Source: a virus. Taken from it: a DNA stretch of 25,768 nt. Shown here one piece after another: positions 22,855 through 25,768 of the stretch; positions within the stretch are counted from its first letter, which is position 1, and every line of letters begins with the position of its first letter. The notes under the pieces are model-generated. The model had not been told where the DNA came from. It worked only from the letters and a program-made list of their open reading frames with translations, and searched no databases. The stretch lies in the IMG/VR virus record IMGVR_UViG_3300025889_000851, positions 1 through 25,768 of that record, one strand, 5' to 3'. Both the position numbers and the translations under genes were made by a program.

Positions 22855-24678
22855 TTAACATTCTCCGTAGGAACGTCCAGCTCCGGATTCACAATTTAAC
22901 GGCAGACCCGGTGCCCACTTCGGACGAACCCGCATAGCCGCCTCAATCAGCGCTCTACCTGCATCTGCCTCACCTTCTGGAACTACGCAGGCGATTGCGT
23001 CGTGCACCGTCATAACCACCCGGTATTTCTTCGCTATCTGTAGCATCTGCTCACCGATCGTGATCCGGGCAATGGCTTGGCATACGTTCTCAATGACCTT
23101 ACCCCCGTATATACGGTTGGAAAGAATCACTCTGCTTCGAGTAGTATCGTAAACAAATTCTTCCTTGCCCATGTCATTGACTTGACGCCGTAGGTTGGGG
23201 TACTTGATATACAGCCCGTTTGGTAGTCGTATCCCCTTCTTGCCCTCAACTATAAGCGCCCCCTCCCGCCCCAATGGCGCTGTCTTTTCGTTAGCTATGG
23301 CATTTAAAGCCTCGCCAGCCTGCCGCCACAATGCGGGGATCAGGGGGTATGTCTGCCGATAAACCGAAATAATGCGCTCACATTCTTCTTGTGGCAAGTC
23401 CACCCCAAAAACTTTCAACTGCGCCCGAAACTTGGTAGGCCCCATGCCGTAGCCCGCGCCTAGAATTGTTGTCTTACCCACAAAGCGCTCTTGTTTATCG
23501 ATTTGATCTATGGGCTTTCCGTAAATGGAGGCAGCCATTATCTTGTACACATCTTCGCCCCGGTCAAACGCGTCCACCAAGTCATTCTGTTCGGCCAGCC
23601 ATGCTAACGTCCGCGCCTCAATTTGCGAAGAATCCGAGTCAACCATTACATACCCGGGCGGCGCAAGGATGGCGTGCTTGAGGGGGGAACTTCGGGGCAG
23701 ATTCTGCATGTTAACCTTGTCGTCCCCTCCCCACCGTCCAGTATGGGCCGCGTAATACCGCAGGGGTATGGGCAGCGCACCCCGCTTGGCGATCCCGATA
23801 AATCTCGCCGTCCGGGTCTCCTCGATTGTGGACTTCACGCCCAGCCTCGCCGCGACAATCGCCTGCACAACAGGGTTTTCGTGCTCAAGTAGCGCCTTGA
23901 ACCCTTCATCAGATTTGGAAAAAGCGTATGTTTCTTTACCCGTAGCCAGACTGATTTTCATCGGCGGCTCAACCCCGATACTACGAAGTAAATCAGCGAG
24001 CTGAGGGTTACTCATGAGCTGGTCTTTATCGATCAAAGCCTTGTTTAGCAGATCGGTTTTTTGTTGCTGAATCTCACGCAGGTGCTTAACCAGAACGTCC
24101 GTATTCAGCTGCAACACCGGCTCCGTGAACATCCGGATGGTCAGGTCGATCAAGTTAAGTTCGACGATCGGGAACTCCGGTGCCATGCGGGCAAACAACT
24201 TGTAGGTCAACTTCGTGTCGTTGACGCAGTAAGCGCCATAACGAGCAAGTTCCTCGTCAGAAAAATCTATACGGCGTTTGCCCAGCGCGTTGGTAACCTC
24301 CGTGCCTTTCTCGCCCAGCCGGTAATACCGAGCAAGAGTAGCTAGGCTGCCGCCAACTTCAGTACCATGAATAGCTCTAGCCATTGACAGCGTATCCGCA
24401 ATCTTCAAAGGACGGATACCAAAGCACCAGTTAAGTATCGCCATGTCAAACACAGCATTGTGCGCAAGCCCGATGGACTCATGCCATGGGAAGCTCAGCA
24501 ACCAGTCTTTCGTATCTTTCATGGTGCCGCTGAACCACTGCGTCTTGCCATCATCGACCTTAACAGCTACACCTATAACTTCAAATTGCTCGTCCCGAAT
24601 GTATTCCTCAGTCGTGATCTTCGACAGAGAAAACTCCCTGTCGTAGTACGTCTCAAAGTCTATAGTTATTATGTGCAT
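22855..24678 (-). CDS. Family A DNA polymerase with 3'-5' exonuclease domain
   Basis: A 607-residue replicative polymerase lacking the 5' nuclease domain, a common phage form. I use the ATG at 24678 because ACAGG stands about eight bases upstream. A TTG two codons earlier is an alternative. Exonuclease motifs: IIDFET-like ITIDFETYYD (D7, E9), HNAVFD (D78), YCVNDTKL (D154). Polymerase motifs: A, DSDSSQIEARTLAWLA (D349, E354); B, RFVGKTTILGAGYGMG (R398, K402, Y410); C, MTVHDAIACVV (H559, D560). The position matching E. coli Phe762 is Leu406. The usual Glu of motif C (HDE) is Ala561. The template-binding RYYAAHTGRWGG segment is intact. It heads the processing genes (nuclease, HNH, SNF2) and overlaps the upstream small gene by 26 bases. 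Confidence 0.95.
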   Translation of the reverse strand: MHIITIDFETYYDREFSLSKITTEEYIRDEQFEVIGVAVKVDDGKTQWFSGTMKDTKDWLLSFPWHESIGLAHNAVFDMAILNWCFGIRPLKIADTLSMARAIHGTEVGGSLATLARYYRLGEKGTEVTNALGKRRIDFSDEELARYGAYCVNDTKLTYKLFARMAPEFPIVELNLIDLTIRMFTEPVLQLNTDVLVKHLREIQQQKTDLLNKALIDKDQLMSNPQLADLLRSIGVEPPMKISLATGKETYAFSKSDEGFKALLEHENPVVQAIVAARLGVKSTIEETRTARFIGIAKRGALPIPLRYYAAHTGRWGGDDKVNMQNLPRSSPLKHAILAPPGYVMVDSDSSQIEARTLAWLAEQNDLVDAFDRGEDVYKIMAASIYGKPIDQIDKQERFVGKTTILGAGYGMGPTKFRAQLKVFGVDLPQEECERIISVYRQTYPLIPALWRQAGEALNAIANEKTAPLGREGALIVEGKKGIRLPNGLYIKYPNLRRQVNDMGKEEFVYDTTRSRVILSNRIYGGKVIENVCQAIARITIGEQMLQIAKKYRVVMTVHDAIACVVPEGEADAGRALIEAAMRVRPKWAPGLPLNCESGAGRSYGEC

Positions 24679-25012
24679 GTACAATACCTGTCGTTGTGGA
24701 ACGTTTTATGTGAGGAAATAACTCTAAGTCAAGCTGTTTAGGCGCGCATCGATCCGGCTCTGAGTCCGTCAATAACGTTTTTAAAACCTTTTCAGTAAAC
24801 AACTCATCCTGCAACGCCAGCCACTTATCATATATCTGACGCACTTCATCATCGGATAAAAACGGTAAGTCCGCCGTATGCTCGGGGTAGCCCTGCTGCG
24901 CTCTACGAATTGCAGGATTGATTGCCCAGCCCCACTTCTTCGTATCCGGGTTTGTAAATTCAGCCGGATTACTCTCCATACGTCTCAGTAGAACCTCCAG
25001 TCCGTTTTTCAT
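24653..25012 (-). CDS. Hypothetical phage protein
   Basis: A 119-residue protein. I start it at the ATG at 25012, four bases beyond the stop of the upstream gene. A 12-codon longer reading begins with TTG inside that gene. The body is helical and charged: KNGLEVLLRRMESNPAEFTN, KKWGWAINPAIRRAQQGYPE, then DDEVRQIYDKWLALQDELFT. The C terminus (HIKRSTTTGIVHAHNNYRL) overlaps the polymerase start. I have seen similar proteins next to phage polymerases but know no function. It carries no catalytic motif. Tight coupling with the polymerase suggests a replication accessory protein. Confidence 0.65.
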   Translation of the reverse strand: MKNGLEVLLRRMESNPAEFTNPDTKKWGWAINPAIRRAQQGYPEHTADLPFLSDDEVRQIYDKWLALQDELFTEKVLKTLLTDSEPDRCAPKQLDLELFPHIKRSTTTGIVHAHNNYRL

Positions 25013-25016
25013 GGTG

Positions 25017-25316
25017 TCATCGCTCACGTCCTGAAGGTACGTAGCCAACCAGCTCGGCGCTGCTCAACAGATGCACACTATCCTCTGCCTCGTCATCTTC
25101 ACGCACCCATTTGAATTTAATCTCCGGTCTGACGCACTTATTCTGCGCCTTCATTTTGGCTTGGTATTGCGGGGTGCAGTCGGTGCAGAACCATGCAGAA
25201 AGATTCGGGCGGCTCAATCTGGCCCGTTCCCTCCATTCATCGTATTGCGCAGCCGTAGCACAGGGATAATACATACTGGCCACGGTCCGTCGGTAGTCTG
25301 AGTCTCTTAAGTTCAT
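25017..25316 (-). CDS. Hypothetical Cys-containing protein, probable zinc-binding
   Basis: A 99-residue protein whose start overlaps the stop of the upstream gene by 4 bases (ATGA); AAGG lies eight to nine bases before the ATG. Four Cys residues (C19, C44, C47, C61) sit in MYYPCATAAQYDEWRERARL and WFCTDCTPQYQAKMKAQNKC, a pattern that could hold one zinc ion. The C-terminal third is acidic (REDDEAEDSVHLLSSAE). The CTDCTPQYQ-type block recurs in small phage proteins of replication clusters, but I know no function. Nucleic acid or protein binding is plausible from the zinc-finger-like layout. Confidence 0.7.
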   Translation of the reverse strand: MNLRDSDYRRTVASMYYPCATAAQYDEWRERARLSRPNLSAWFCTDCTPQYQAKMKAQNKCVRPEIKFKWVREDDEAEDSVHLLSSAELVGYVPSGRER

Positions 25317-25498
25317 TTCTTTTTACCTTTTATCAAGCGGACAGCAGGCTCCTCCAATACCTCCTGCCGGTACGCTTCAACGGTCTTGGTAATGTCGGTA
25401 TGCGCGGAGCTGGTCGGTTTGAACTTGCACCCTACGTCAAGGATGTACTTCTTCCTCTCGCGCAAGTACGCGATTGCAGCTTCCAGTTTCTCGTTCAT
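25313..25498 (-). CDS. Small hypothetical protein
   Basis: A 61-residue protein with a strong ribosome binding site (CCGGAGG, eight bases before the ATG) and a 4-base overlap with the next gene. It begins with an amphipathic helix (KLEAAIAYLRERKKYIL) and ends in a basic run (VRLIKGKKK). It contains one Cys and no motif. It resembles the many small early phage proteins that act on host factors, but no function can be assigned. Confidence 0.65.
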   Translation of the reverse strand: MNEKLEAAIAYLRERKKYILDVGCKFKPTSSAHTDITKTVEAYRQEVLEEPAVRLIKGKKK

Positions 25499-25516
25499 AA
25501 CGGTGCCTCCGGTATG

Positions 25517-25768
25517 TTATTTAGATTTACGCTTCGCTTTGCGGGCTTTCTGCATACGTTTCGCTGGCTTTTCGGTTTCCCAGTATTTGCTGCGCTTGGT
25601 GTACTTGCGCTTGGGTTTGGGGTAAGGCTCGAAGTGGTCAGGCAGGTGGATAAGTTCGTCTTCGGGAAAGGCCATGCCGTCGGTAGTCTCGTTGCGGTAG
25701 TTATCTTCATCTTTTGCTTTCGGTAGTTTTTCAAGTGGCGGATACTTGCCAGATTCAGATGCTTCTGT
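25517..25768 (-). CDS. Partial basic protein running off the right edge
   Basis: An open - strand frame enters from the right edge and stops with TAA at 25517-25519, giving 83 visible residues and no start in the window. It reads ESGKYPPLEKLPKAKDEDNY, then a middle block DGMAFPEDELIHLPDHFEPY. The tail is strongly basic (KPKRKYTKRSKYWETEKPAK, then RMQKARKAKRKSK). The codon pattern and the spacing (18 bases before the next gene) make it much more credible than the frame overlapping it at 25495-25734, which is Thr/Ser/Pro-rich and runs into the next gene's start. The basic tail suggests nucleic acid binding. The function is unknown. Confidence 0.65.
   Translation of the reverse strand, partial: TEASESGKYPPLEKLPKAKDEDNYRNETTDGMAFPEDELIHLPDHFEPYPKPKRKYTKRSKYWETEKPAKRMQKARKAKRKSK

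Noticed and set aside
25495-25734. 79-codon - strand frame near the right edge
   Set aside because: Thr/Ser/Pro/Asn-rich composition without structure; the overlapping frame that continues beyond the edge gives a more protein-like sequence and stops cleanly before the next gene.

Overview
The window looks like a stretch of a tailed bacteriophage genome (Caudoviricetes), probably a short-tailed, podovirus-like phage. The evidence is tight gene packing with ATGA and TAATG overlaps, a block of virion genes on the + strand, a block of replication genes on the - strand, and no chromosomal housekeeping genes. The host cannot be read from the sequence. The gene content resembles phages known from aquatic bacteria, but that is family-level recollection, not a search result. 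I see no integrase, tRNA, rRNA, CRISPR array or insertion sequence.

Layout, + strand (1-15226): the 3' end of an M15-type peptidase (probable endolysin); a 715-residue tail protein; a 463-residue fibre or capsid-associated protein; a 644-residue Gly-rich virion protein; a small low-GC GNAT acetyltransferase; a Gln-rich virion protein; a coiled-coil virion protein; and a giant 2169-residue polyvalent internal virion protein. The giant protein carries N-terminal repeats, a zinc metallopeptidase motif (HEAVH) and an AT-hook-like RGRPR motif. The last four virion genes probably encode proteins ejected with or ahead of the DNA.

Layout, - strand (25768-15308, read right to left): a partial basic protein at the edge; three small proteins of unknown function; a family A DNA polymerase; a PD-(D/E)XK nuclease with a Cas4/AddB-like cysteine pattern; a small unknown protein; an HNH protein; and an SNF2-type helicase. 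A strong sigma70-like promoter with an overlapping palindrome (19961-19989) follows. It drives a second transcription unit: an unknown 135-residue protein, a Cys-rich ssDNA-binding-type protein, a small HTH regulator, a primase-helicase and a 64-residue basic protein.

The two blocks converge at about 15230, where an intrinsic terminator facing the - strand overlaps the stop codon of the giant + strand gene. Together the - strand genes form a nearly complete replication set: priming and unwinding by the primase-helicase, synthesis by the polymerase, ssDNA binding, SNF2 remodelling and nuclease processing. No gene-free stretch exceeds 300 bases. The longest gap is about 80 bases (15227-15307), holding the terminator and two weak hairpins.
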